From the NCBI RefSeq assembly GCF_001891085.1, contig NZ_JXUP01000003.1, positions 186,001 to 250,000 of the forward strand: a stretch of DNA of 64,000 nucleotides, read 5' to 3'. The DNA comes from Campylobacter concisus (GTDB lineage Bacteria > Campylobacterota > Campylobacteria > Campylobacterales > Campylobacteraceae). The number at the start of each line of letters is the position of its first letter. The first letter of the stretch is position 1. Shown piece by piece: positions 18,124-26,852 of this stretch. Position numbers and translations under genes: made by a program. The notes under the pieces were generated by a model that did not search any database, was not told where the DNA came from, and worked only from the letters and a program-made list of their open reading frames with translations.

Positions 18124-19464
18124 TTAAGCTTTTTTGACTAGATCAGCCATCAAAAATGCAAGCTCAAGTGCCTGATCAGCATTTAGCCTTGGATCACATT
18201 GTGTTTCATATCTTTGCTCAAGCGAACTTTCAGTAATGTTTAATGCCCCACCTGTGCACTCAGTCACATCTTGGCCTGTCATCTCAAGATGCACACCGCC
18301 AGCTCTTGTGCCCTCAGCTTTGTGAATTTCAAAAAAGCTTCTAACCTCGCTTATTATCTTGTCAAATTCTCTGGTTTTGTAGTTATTTGATGTTTTTACG
18401 GTGTTGCCATGCATCGGATCGATGCTATAAACGATATTTAGGCCTTCTCGCTTTAGCTCTCTTAAAATTTTTGGTAAATTTTCGCCTATCTTATCAGCAC
18501 CCATTCTAATTATCACATTTAGTCTGCCAGCTTCATTTTCTGGATTTAGCTTATTTGCAAGCGCGATGACATCCTCAGCCTTTGCACTTGGTCCGATCTT
18601 TACGCCAATAGGATTTTTTACACCGCTTAAAAAATGTACGTGAGCATCGTTTATACCACGTGTTCTCTCGCCTATCCAAAGCATATGAGCCGAGCAGTCA
18701 TACCACTCACCACTAAGACTATCAATCCTAGTTAATGCCTCTTCATAACGTAGTAAAAGTGCCTCGTGAGATGTATAAACCGCGGTTTGATTTATGACTG
18801 GCGTATTTGCTGAAGTGATGCCACAAGCTGCCATAAATGAAAGCGTCTTTGTTAGCTCATCAGCTAGTTTTGCGTATTTTTCGCCGATCTCTGGCTTTTT
18901 AACAAAGCCTAAATTCCACTTATGCACTTGATGAAGGTCGGCCAAACCACCTCTTGAAAAGGCTCTAAGTAAGTTCATCGTAGATGCGCTTTGATAATAT
19001 GCCTCTATCATACGTTTTGGATCAGGCACTCTTGCCTTTTCGTCAAATTCAAAGCCATTTATGATGTCGCCTCTATAGCTTGGAAGCTTAACGCCATTTG
19101 CCTCTTCAAAATCGCTACTTCTAGGCTTTGCAAACTGCCCTGCCACGCGGCCCACTTTGACCACTGGATAGCCACCAGCAAAGGTTAAAACTATCGCCAT
19201 TTGAAGTAAAACCTTAAACATATCTCTGATGTTGTTTGCATTAAAATTTGTAAAGCTCTCAGCGCAGTCGCCACCTTGAAGCAAAAATGCCTCGCCATTG
19301 CAAACTTTTGCAAGTTCTTCTTTTAAACTTCTAGCCTCGCCAGCAAAGACCAAAGGAGGAAGTGATTTTAATTTTTCTTCGACCTCTTTAAGCTCTTTTA
19401 AATCTGGATAATTTGGTTGTTGCAAGATATTAAATTCTCTCCAGCTATCGCGGTTCCAAGTCAT
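18124..19464 (-). CDS. 3-deoxy-7-phosphoheptulonate synthase, class II
   Basis: First step of the shikimate pathway, condensing PEP and erythrose 4-phosphate. 446 residues of the plant/class II type: [20 protein letters not shown] at the start, [65 protein letters not shown]. First gene of a nine-gene minus-strand run that also contains trpC. An extended -10 promoter lies 38 bases upstream. Confidence 0.95.
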   Translation of the reverse strand: MTWNRDSWREFNILQQPNYPDLKELKEVEEKLKSLPPLVFAGEARSLKEELAKVCNGEAFLLQGGDCAESFTNFNANNIRDMFKVLLQMAIVLTFAGGYPVVKVGRVAGQFAKPRSSDFEEANGVKLPSYRGDIINGFEFDEKARVPDPKRMIEAYYQSASTMNLLRAFSRGGLADLHQVHKWNLGFVKKPEIGEKYAKLADELTKTLSFMAACGITSANTPVINQTAVYTSHEALLLRYEEALTRIDSLSGEWYDCSAHMLWIGERTRGINDAHVHFLSGVKNPIGVKIGPSAKAEDVIALANKLNPENEAGRLNVIIRMGADKIGENLPKILRELKREGLNIVYSIDPMHGNTVKTSNNYKTREFDKIISEVRSFFEIHKAEGTRAGGVHLEMTGQDVTECTGGALNITESSLEQRYETQCDPRLNADQALELAFLMADLVKKA

Positions 19465-19501
19465 TTATTTTCCTATCTTTTTTGCCTTAAATTAGACGCT
19501 G

Positions 19502-19510
19502 ATTATATCA
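19502..19510 (-). promoter_or_regulatory. Extended -10 promoter of the aroG-to-mnmH operon
   Basis: Minus strand TGATATAAT: perfect TATAAT with an upstream TG. The predicted start is near 19495 with a leader of about 30 bases. T-rich DNA takes the place of a -35 box, as is usual in Campylobacter. Confidence 0.7.
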
Positions 19511-19562
19511 CGGCAAACTTAAAAAATAAAAGCCATTAATGGGTTATTAAAGATATTTTGCA

Positions 19563-19568
19563 TACAAT
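19563..19568 (+). promoter_or_regulatory. Candidate -10 box for the first EamA permease
   Basis: TACAAT in GCATACAATCGC, about 41 bases before the ATG at 19610, divergent from the aroG promoter. Single-mismatch match only. Confidence 0.35.
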
Positions 19569-19609
19569 CGCTACTTTAAATTTACCCAAAAAAAGAGAAG
19601 ATTTTTTTC

Positions 19610-20497
19610 ATGATAAAAGGCATTTTTTATTCGCTTTTGGCATCAGTTTTATTTAACTGCATCTACTACATGTCAGTGCTCATGAACCCCATCAGCACGC
19701 AAGCTCTTATTGGATACCGCATGATCTTTGCCATGCCTTTTGTCATCGCCGCCATTTTTTTATTAAAACAGCAGCGAAATTTCAAATTTTTACTTCTAAA
19801 AATAAAGCTAAAACCTAAAATTTTACTAGTTTTGCTTGCTACCTCGCTCATCGTCTCATTTCAGATGTGGCTCTATCTCTGGGCTCCAAGTAACGGCGCA
19901 GCGCTAAAAGTCTCGATAGGCTACCTCATCATGCCAATAGTCATGGTCCTTTTTGGACGGATATTTTTCAAAGAGCACCTCTCAAAAACAAAGTTAGCAT
20001 CGATATTTTTCGCTGCCATTGGCGTCTTTAGCACAGCAGTCATTAGTGGTGGCATCTCGTGGGAGAGCGCTGTAGTTTTTTGCCTTTATCCAGTCTATTT
20101 TACCATTAGAAAGTACTACAACCTTGCAAATTTCTCAAGCTTTGTTATAGAGATAATTTTTATGTTTTTATTTTCATTTTATTTTGCGCTCACAGCCGAT
20201 ATGAACTACGTGATGAGCCAAAATCCAAACATCTACTATCTGCTCATCTTGCTTGGTGCTATAAGCGGCATAGCCCTCATCGCCCAGATCCTCTCAAGCA
20301 CGCTCGTGCCGATAAATGTACTAGGTTTGCTTACATATTTTGAGCCTATAATGATGCTTTTTGTCTCATTTGCCATCGGTGAAAGGCTGGAGAAAAGCTC
20401 ATACTTTTTGATGATCTGCCTAGCCATCTCTGTCACACTTTTGATGATAGATAGTATAAATTCTATAAAAGGCGACAAAAATACCAAGACTAAATGA
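19610..20497 (+). CDS. EamA/RarD-family transporter, copy 1
   Basis: 295 residues, about ten membrane helices in two EamA halves. The pattern (short first helix, QALIGYRMIFAMP, SIGYLIMPIVMVLFG, FFKEHLSKTKLASIFFAAIG, and final TYFEPIMMLFVSFAIGE) fits the RarD branch of the drug/metabolite transporter superfamily. The substrate is unknown; an amino-acid or metabolite exporter is plausible. It is followed directly by a second RarD-type gene, so the pair may be a tandem duplication or a heteromeric transporter. Confidence 0.8.
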   Translation: MIKGIFYSLLASVLFNCIYYMSVLMNPISTQALIGYRMIFAMPFVIAAIFLLKQQRNFKFLLLKIKLKPKILLVLLATSLIVSFQMWLYLWAPSNGAALKVSIGYLIMPIVMVLFGRIFFKEHLSKTKLASIFFAAIGVFSTAVISGGISWESAVVFCLYPVYFTIRKYYNLANFSSFVIEIIFMFLFSFYFALTADMNYVMSQNPNIYYLLILLGAISGIALIAQILSSTLVPINVLGLLTYFEPIMMLFVSFAIGERLEKSSYFLMICLAISVTLLMIDSINSIKGDKNTKTK

Positions 20498-20537
20498 GAG
20501 CCAAAAAGGCGTTATTCTCGCGCTTAGCGCCTTTTTT

Positions 20538-21368
20538 ATGTGGGGGTTTTTGGCGGTTTATTTCAACCTATTTAGCAAAGATGTCGATGCTTATGAAATT
20601 TTAGCCCACAGGATCATCTGGTCATTTTTCTTGATGGCGGCAGTGCTTTGCATTAATGGCAAAATGGGCGAAATTTTTGCTTTACTTAAAGATATTCGTT
20701 CACTAAAAACCTTATTTTTGAGTGGCATATTTATCACCACAAACTGGGGCGTTTATGTATATGCGGTTAGCAATGGCAAAATTCTTGACACAAGCTTGGG
20801 CTATTTTATAAATCCACTAATAAGCATGCTCCTTGGTGTTATTATCTTTAAAGAAAGGCTAAATAAAAGTGGAATTTTAGCCATTTGTATAGTCGTTTTA
20901 GCCATTAGCGTACAAATTTATGCCAAAGGCGGATTGCCATTAGTTTCCATCATCTTGCCGCTTTCATTTGGATTTTATGCAGCAGTTAGAAAGATGGCAA
21001 AGATTAGTGCATTTAACGGGCTTTTTATAGAGACATTTTTTATGTTCCCATTTGCACTTGCCTACGTCCTTTACATAGCATTTTTAGGTAAAAGCCACTT
21101 TGGACTAAACGAGGACTCACTTTTAATGATCGCTTCAAGCATCGTAACCATCGTGCCACTTGTCGCTTTTAACGCAGCGGCAATAAGGATAAATTTAACA
21201 ACGATTGGCTACTTGCAATACATCTCGCCGACCATCGCGATCCTTTGTGCGGTCTTCATTTACGGCGAAAATTTAGACGGCTACAAGGTCATTTCGTTTT
21301 GTATGATCTGGCTGGCACTTGCGATAATTAGCATAGATAAATTTAGAAAAAGGAGTAAAAATGAATAG
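20538..21368 (+). CDS. rarD: EamA/RarD-family transporter, copy 2 (start uncertain)
   Basis: RarD-type permease, 276 residues from the ATG at 20538. Homology-like sequence continues upstream in frame (SQKGVILALSAFF precedes MWG), matching the usual RarD N-terminus, but the in-frame segment from 20469 has no ATG, GTG or TTG. The candidates are ATA at 20481 (AAAAGG 8 bases before) or ATT at 20514 (AAAAAGG 4 bases before). An ATG at 20494, overlapping the copy-1 stop, is out of frame. So the true start is non-canonical, or there is a one-base frameshift. Core motifs: ILAHRIIWSFFLM, NWGVYVYAV, SLGYFINPLISMLLG. Confidence 0.75.
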   Translation: MWGFLAVYFNLFSKDVDAYEILAHRIIWSFFLMAAVLCINGKMGEIFALLKDIRSLKTLFLSGIFITTNWGVYVYAVSNGKILDTSLGYFINPLISMLLGVIIFKERLNKSGILAICIVVLAISVQIYAKGGLPLVSIILPLSFGFYAAVRKMAKISAFNGLFIETFFMFPFALAYVLYIAFLGKSHFGLNEDSLLMIASSIVTIVPLVAFNAAAIRINLTTIGYLQYISPTIAILCAVFIYGENLDGYKVISFCMIWLALAIISIDKFRKRSKNE

Positions 21369-21813
21369 TGTGACGATTTATTTGCTACTTGCATTTTTTG
21401 CAGCGCTTATTTTATATTTTCAGATACAAAAACTAACCAGAAAGCTCGACGAAGAGGGGGCGGTGCCAGCTTATCAAAAGGCCGCACAGGAGGTTTTAGA
21501 AAATTTAAGCAATACTGAAAGATATCCAAAATTTTGCAATGTAATATTTAAAAAAATAAACGCCTTAAGGCAAGATATTTTATTTGAAGATGCGTTAAAT
21601 AGTGAGTCTGAGAAGGATAAAGCATTAGATGCCTTAGAGCAAATAAGAGAAAAATTAGAAACTTTATCAAAGCAAGAAAACTTAAGCTGGGAGAGCGAAC
21701 TCTTTGCGATCTTGGACGAGCTAGATGGCTTTGTAAAGATAAATTTCAAAAACGGCGAAGATAGAGCTGAAGAGCTAAGAGACGAACTAAAAAAAGAATT
21801 TGATGGGTTGTGA
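21361..21813 (+). CDS. Hypothetical membrane-anchored protein
   Basis: 150 residues, family not recognised. One N-terminal membrane helix (about 5-22, IYLLLAFFAALILYF), then a soluble, charged, mainly helical part ending LKKEFDGL. The ATG overlaps the rarD end by 8 bases and has an AGGAG site, so it is co-translated with rarD. It could be a permease accessory protein, but that is only proximity. It ends 45 bases before mcrB. Confidence 0.7.
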   Translation: MNSVTIYLLLAFFAALILYFQIQKLTRKLDEEGAVPAYQKAAQEVLENLSNTERYPKFCNVIFKKINALRQDILFEDALNSESEKDKALDALEQIREKLETLSKQENLSWESELFAILDELDGFVKINFKNGEDRAEELRDELKKEFDGL

Positions 21814-21858
21814 GATAAAATAGGACACTAAATTTAAGGAAATAAACAAGGAGCAAAA

Positions 21859-23607
21859 ATGGTTTCATGGCAAGAACGCTTGAAATTAAGGGATGACTTT
21901 CAACAAAGATGGCCTTTTCAAGCTGTAGAAAATATGACCTTAGAGCAATACACAGGCGTTAAGAGCAAGGATACTTTTACCTTTTGGCTTGAAAGTAAAA
22001 CAGAAAATCTTATAAGTATATGGGGTGGATCTGCTTATAAATTTGGAATTTTTAAAAGAGCACAAAACGATGTCGAAAAGGAACTAAAAAGTGGACAAAC
22101 TGGTGATACAGAGTATGGATGGTATGAAAAATATGGAGAGACTAGAAATCAAGCATTTCAAAAAATAAAAAGTCTTATTTTACAAATTATAAAATATGCA
22201 CAAAACAAAGAATTTGAAAATATAGATGATATTGATCTTGGCAATGCCATAAAATGGAAAATAGCCTTTTTATATGCACCAGACAAAACACTTCTACACA
22301 TTGTCTCAAAAGAAGCTTTCAAGTATTTGGCTCAAAAAAATAATATAAAATCAAAAAACATATCAGAAATTCAAAAAGAACTACTAAAAAATAAGCCAAA
22401 CTATATGGACTTTTATGAATATTCGTCTCTATTATGGAACCAATATGCAAAGGAAAATAAGTCAACACACGATGTACTAAACAATAGTGATAATGAAGGA
22501 TATAAAATGACCGACAATGACAAGAAATTAACTTATCCACTTAATCAAATTTTATACGGCCCTCCAGGAACTGGAAAGACATATAGCGTTGTTCGTAAAG
22601 CACTAGAAATCATAGAAGGCAATGCTTCCGATAATAGATCTAAATTTAAAGAGTATGTAGAAAAGGGGCAGATAAAATTTATCACATTTCATCAAAGCTA
22701 TGGATATGAAGAATTTGTTGAGGGTATAAAACCTGTATTTGATAGAGAAAACGGTAACGAAGACAACGAGATATCTTATAAGATAGAAAAAGGTATTTTT
22801 TATCAGTGTTGCGAGGACGCTTTACACTTGGCTGGATACAAGGATGGACTCGACAAATTTTGCACTTTGTCAAAAGAGGAACAACAAGAGTTTTTAAATG
22901 AAAAAACACCAAAATATACAATCATAATAGACGAGATCAACCGCGGAAATATATCGAAAATTTTTGGCGAGCTCATAACTCTTATAGAGCCATCAAAAAG
23001 GCTCGGTGCAGATGACGAGATAATGGTCGAGCTGCCATACTCAAAAGAGAAATTTGGAGTGCCGTCAAATTTATACATAATAGGCACGATGAATACGGCA
23101 GATCGCAGCATAGCCCTTATGGATACGGCACTTAGAAGAAGATTTGAATTTGTAGAGATAATGCCACAACCTGAACTCTTAAAAGGTATTCAAATCACCG
23201 AGAAAAAAGAAGGTACGAATGAAGAAAGGGTGGATACTGGCATAGAATTAGACAAAATGCTAAAAACGATAAACGATCGCATAGAGTATCTTTACGACAG
23301 AGACCACACGATAGGGCATGCTTATTTTATGGGCGTGTCAGACATAAAAATACTTGCAAATATCTTTAAAAATAAAATTTTACCGCTACTACAAGAGTAT
23401 TTTTATGATGACTGGGAGAAAATAAGGCTGGTTTTGGGGGATAATCAAAAAGACGAGAATTCGCAGTTTGTTAAAGTCAAGAAAAATATGGTTGCAAAAG
23501 AATTATTTGGATCAAAGATCGACGATATAGACGATAAAGTCTTATACGAGATAAGCGACCAAAAAATTTTCAACAATCCTCAAAGCTATATAAAAATTTA
23601 CGAATGA
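21859..23607 (+). CDS. mcrB: McrB-type AAA+ GTPase of a Type IV restriction system
   Basis: 582 residues. The C-terminal AAA+ motor has Walker A GPPGTGKT (234-241), Walker B IIIDEINRGN (355-364) and the McrB signature MNTADRS (411-417) followed by LRRRFEF. It would use GTP to drive translocation and assemble with McrC. The N-terminal 200 residues (FTFWLESKT, GGSAYKFGIFKR, YGWYEKYG) should read modified DNA; I do not recognise it as the classical McrB DUF3578 domain. The ATG has AAGGAG. The region is more AT-rich than its neighbours, which suggests transfer. Confidence 0.88.
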   Translation: MVSWQERLKLRDDFQQRWPFQAVENMTLEQYTGVKSKDTFTFWLESKTENLISIWGGSAYKFGIFKRAQNDVEKELKSGQTGDTEYGWYEKYGETRNQAFQKIKSLILQIIKYAQNKEFENIDDIDLGNAIKWKIAFLYAPDKTLLHIVSKEAFKYLAQKNNIKSKNISEIQKELLKNKPNYMDFYEYSSLLWNQYAKENKSTHDVLNNSDNEGYKMTDNDKKLTYPLNQILYGPPGTGKTYSVVRKALEIIEGNASDNRSKFKEYVEKGQIKFITFHQSYGYEEFVEGIKPVFDRENGNEDNEISYKIEKGIFYQCCEDALHLAGYKDGLDKFCTLSKEEQQEFLNEKTPKYTIIIDEINRGNISKIFGELITLIEPSKRLGADDEIMVELPYSKEKFGVPSNLYIIGTMNTADRSIALMDTALRRRFEFVEIMPQPELLKGIQITEKKEGTNEERVDTGIELDKMLKTINDRIEYLYDRDHTIGHAYFMGVSDIKILANIFKNKILPLLQEYFYDDWEKIRLVLGDNQKDENSQFVKVKKNMVAKELFGSKIDDIDDKVLYEISDQKIFNNPQSYIKIYE

Positions 23608-23623
23608 AACAAAACGCAAAGCA

Positions 23624-24817
23624 ATGACCAAATACTTAATAGAGTTTGAAAAATTTCGCCCAGAAGACGACCAAGACCTATTTAAAGCCGTAGATGCATT
23701 TACTAGAGAAAATTTTGCCACAGTAGAGTTTCTAAAGCCAGGCAGAGACAAAAAGGGCGATTTTTTACAAGCTCAAAACTACGTCGGTATCATCCAGACA
23801 AAAAGCGGCGATAGCCTTGAGATACTTCCAAAAATCCATGATAACGACAATGGCAGCAATAAAGAAGCGGTAGAAAATTCTAAAAGAATTTTACTGAGAA
23901 TGTTAAAAACTTTTAAAAACCATCCATTTAAAAATATAAACATAGCAAATTTAAAAAGCCTAAATTTGCCGCTTCTTGAAATTTTTATATCGATGTTCCT
24001 AGATGAAGTATCAAAACTCATAAAAATAGGAATAAAAAGCGACTACATAGAGCTAGAAGATAACCTAAAATTTTTAAAAGGAAAGCTTAAAATCTCGGAG
24101 CAAATACGTAAAAATATCGTCCATAAAGAGAGATTTTACGTTTGTTATCAGGAATTTTCCATAGATAGAGCCGAAAATCGCCTCATAAAAAGTACGCTCG
24201 AGTTTTTATACAGACGCTCAAAATCAAGCAAAAATCAACGGCTTATTAGGGAATATTTATTTATTTTTGATGAAATTTCATCTAGCTCCGATATAAACGC
24301 GGACTTTAGCCGCTTAAAACTAAATCGCCAAACAAAACACTATGAGCAAGCGCTTTTATGGAGCAAGATATTTTTACAAAACAAGTCGTTTGGCCCGTAT
24401 AGAGGTAACGATGTGGCCTTTGCTTTGCTGTTTGATATGAATACGCTTTTTGAAAGCTATGTCGGAAATTTCATAAAGAAAAAGCTTCCAGATATTATAT
24501 TGCAACACTCAGAAAAACACCTCGTAGAAAATCCAAGGAGCTTTAGACTAAAGCCTGATATATTTTTAGAAAGCAAATTTATAGCTGACACAAAATGGAA
24601 GATAGTTAAGTCAAGAGATGATATCTCACAAGCCGACCTATATCAACTCTACGCTTACGGTAAGAAATACGAGTGTGGTAGGCTTTATCTTGTCTACCCA
24701 AGAATAAGTGGTGTTGACCAAAAAGCTATGAAATTTAGATATGAAAACAATATGTGGCTTAATGTTTTATACTTTGATTTAGAAAAAGACGAGATTGCTA
24801 GAAATTTACTAGTCTAA
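23624..24817 (+). CDS. mcrC: McrC-type endonuclease subunit
   Basis: 397 residues, 16 bases after mcrB. An N-terminal region (to about 280) that contacts McrB is followed by a C-terminal PD-(D/E)xK nuclease: P311-D312 and D322-T-K324 (LKPDIFLESKF, ADTKWK). With mcrB it makes a complete Type IV restriction module against modified foreign DNA. The ribosome site is weak, so it may rely on coupling to mcrB. No methylase or other defence gene is next to it. Confidence 0.88.
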   Translation: MTKYLIEFEKFRPEDDQDLFKAVDAFTRENFATVEFLKPGRDKKGDFLQAQNYVGIIQTKSGDSLEILPKIHDNDNGSNKEAVENSKRILLRMLKTFKNHPFKNINIANLKSLNLPLLEIFISMFLDEVSKLIKIGIKSDYIELEDNLKFLKGKLKISEQIRKNIVHKERFYVCYQEFSIDRAENRLIKSTLEFLYRRSKSSKNQRLIREYLFIFDEISSSSDINADFSRLKLNRQTKHYEQALLWSKIFLQNKSFGPYRGNDVAFALLFDMNTLFESYVGNFIKKKLPDIILQHSEKHLVENPRSFRLKPDIFLESKFIADTKWKIVKSRDDISQADLYQLYAYGKKYECGRLYLVYPRISGVDQKAMKFRYENNMWLNVLYFDLEKDEIARNLLV

Positions 24818-24897
24818 AGTACTTTTTAAAGTCTCTTAAAATTCCACTCTAATTTTCTATTTCTTAATAAGTGGATTGCAACTCATCAGAGCAACCA

Positions 24898-25953
24898 TTA
24901 AAGCTTCGCTTTTAGAGCCATTATCCTCTTATATGAAGCATCGATTCGCTCTTTGCTGATCTTTTTCTCGTTTACTGCATCGACTATGATTTGAGCGACT
25001 AGATCGGCCGTTCTTTGGTTATTTATCTTGAACTCGCTAAAGAGCAAGATGTCGCCACCAGCGTTTATAAATTTCACCACTTTTTGAGCCAAAGCTTCGT
25101 CGCCAACGCCTTTCATCAGCATATCATCGCTGATGACTACGCCATTAAATTTAAGCTCATTTCGCAAGAGATCGGTTATTATTTTTTTAGAAAGTGTGGC
25201 TGGATTGTCCTCGTCGATGCTCTTTACAAAAAGGTGTCCGACCATGATGATCTGCGCTCTACCAGTGCTTATGGCGTCTTTATATGGCAAAAGCGCGTCT
25301 TTACTTAGCGTGACTTCGCTCTTATTTTTATGCGAGTCCTCTTTTGAGCTGCCGTGTCCCGGAAAATGCTTAAGCGTCGTTAGAATACCCTGCTCTTTAA
25401 ATGCGTCCATAAAGGCATCAGCATAGATCACCACCTTGCTTGCATACTCGCTAAACGCCCTTTGCTTAGCAGCGATGATCGGTGAGTTTTCATCGTGCAG
25501 ATCGACCACTGGAGCGAAATTTAAATTTATGCCACACTCTTTTAAATTTGTAGCCATTTTTAAGTAGAGATCATATGCGCTTTTGATATCAAGCGTACTT
25601 GCGACCTCGTATGCGCTAGGATATGGGCCATCAAAGCTCTTATCCTTCATGCGGCTTACATTGCCGCCCTCTTCGTCAATAGCGATAAAAATTTTAGGAC
25701 TTTTTTCTTTGATTGCTTTTATGCTTGCTTTTAGCTGGGCTTTGTTGGTGATGTTTCTGCCAAGTAGCATCACACCGCCAAATCTCTCATATCCAGCGTC
25801 ACTTAGCATAGCGCGAAACGCAGCGTCTTTTGTACTAGCTCCATTAAAGCCAACCATTATCATCTGCGAGACTTTGGCTCTTAGGCTCACTTCTGCGCCG
25901 CTTAGCCCGAGAGTAAAAATAGCCACAAAAAGTATAAATTTTAATGCTTTCAT
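24898..25953 (-). CDS. Glycoside hydrolase family 3 (NagZ-like), predicted secreted
   Basis: 351 residues; beta-N-acetylhexosaminidase type: GVMLLGRNI, IAIDEEGGNVSR, TTLKHFPGHGSSKEDSH (the His of this loop acts as acid/base in NagZ) and VISDDMLMKGV with the nucleophile Asp. NagZ normally removes GlcNAc from cytosolic muropeptides, but here MKALKFILFVAIFTLGLSGA looks like a cleavable signal peptide, so a periplasmic role is likely. It overlaps gpsA by 4 bases and is convergent to mcrC. Confidence 0.85.
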   Translation of the reverse strand: MKALKFILFVAIFTLGLSGAEVSLRAKVSQMIMVGFNGASTKDAAFRAMLSDAGYERFGGVMLLGRNITNKAQLKASIKAIKEKSPKIFIAIDEEGGNVSRMKDKSFDGPYPSAYEVASTLDIKSAYDLYLKMATNLKECGINLNFAPVVDLHDENSPIIAAKQRAFSEYASKVVIYADAFMDAFKEQGILTTLKHFPGHGSSKEDSHKNKSEVTLSKDALLPYKDAISTGRAQIIMVGHLFVKSIDEDNPATLSKKIITDLLRNELKFNGVVISDDMLMKGVGDEALAQKVVKFINAGGDILLFSEFKINNQRTADLVAQIIVDAVNEKKISKERIDASYKRIMALKAKL

Positions 25954-26849
25954 CTTCTTCCCAAAAGCGATTTTACGCTCTCAAAAACATCTTTACCATT
26001 TAGCATATTTTCAACCTCGCTGGCAATCGGCACATATATACCCTTTTCCTTAGCGATCTTACTAATAGCCCTTGCCGTATCCACACCCTCGGCCACTTCG
26101 CCAAGCTCATTTAAAATTTTCTCTAATCTCTCGTGCCTTGCGATGCCAAGACCTACGCGGTAGTTGCGAGAGAGTATCGATGAAGCAGTCAAGAAAAGAT
26201 CACCTGCGCCGCTTAACCCCATAAATGTCTCATCTTTTGCGCCAAAAAATTTGCCAAATCTAGCCATCTCGACAAGTCCACGTGAAATGAGGCTTGCCCT
26301 TGCGTTATTACCAAGACCAAGGCCGTCACAGATGCCGCCAGCTATGGCGATCACGTTTTTATACGCTCCGCACACCTCAGCGCCGATCACGTCATCTGAG
26401 GTGTAGGCTTTCATATAGCTTGGGAAAAATGAAGCAAATTTCAAAGCTAAATTTTCATTTTTAGAATTTACCACCAAAGCGCAAGGAAGCTTCTGCATGA
26501 TCTCCTTTGCAAAGGTCGGCCCTGAAAGAAAGGCCAAATTTTCTCTATCAACAAAATCCTCGTAAATTTCATTTAGAAATTTGAGATTTGCCGTGTCTAT
26601 GCCCTTGCTGGCGACTAGGATCTTTTGGTCTTTGTTTTTGTAGTTTTGCTTTAGCCATAAATTTGTAGCTTGCGTTGGGATCGTGCAGACTAGGTATTCG
26701 CACTCCAAAGCTTCATCCAAACTTACAAAATTTGGCATCTCTCTTGGCGTTCTTGAGCTGATGACGCACTCGTTATTTTCACTAAAAGCGTGAAATAGCG
26801 CACTGCCCCACTTGCCGGCTCCGATGACTGCTATGCTCATTTTAGCCAT
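25950..26849 (-). CDS. gpsA: Glycerol-3-phosphate dehydrogenase [NAD(P)+]
   Basis: Makes sn-glycerol 3-phosphate from DHAP for phospholipid synthesis. 299 residues, slightly short. N-terminal IAVIGAGKWGSALFHAF, then SGPTFAKEI, EVCGAYKNVIAIAGGICDGL with catalytic Lys and MGLSGAGDLFLT, SRNYRVG. Start may be residue 1 (26849) or Met4 (26840). Three bases separate it from gatB. Confidence 0.94.
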   Translation of the reverse strand: MAKMSIAVIGAGKWGSALFHAFSENNECVISSRTPREMPNFVSLDEALECEYLVCTIPTQATNLWLKQNYKNKDQKILVASKGIDTANLKFLNEIYEDFVDRENLAFLSGPTFAKEIMQKLPCALVVNSKNENLALKFASFFPSYMKAYTSDDVIGAEVCGAYKNVIAIAGGICDGLGLGNNARASLISRGLVEMARFGKFFGAKDETFMGLSGAGDLFLTASSILSRNYRVGLGIARHERLEKILNELGEVAEGVDTARAISKIAKEKGIYVPIASEVENMLNGKDVFESVKSLLGRR

Positions 26850-26852
26850 TTT

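Noticed and set aside
20494..20570. Out-of-frame ATG at the end of the first EamA gene as the rarD start
   Set aside because: That frame encodes about 25 unrelated residues and stops; it would need a frameshift to reach RarD, so it is only discussed as a possibility.
25583..26053. 156-codon plus-strand frame spanning nagZ and gpsA
   Set aside because: Antisense to two well-supported genes with conserved motifs; no start signal.
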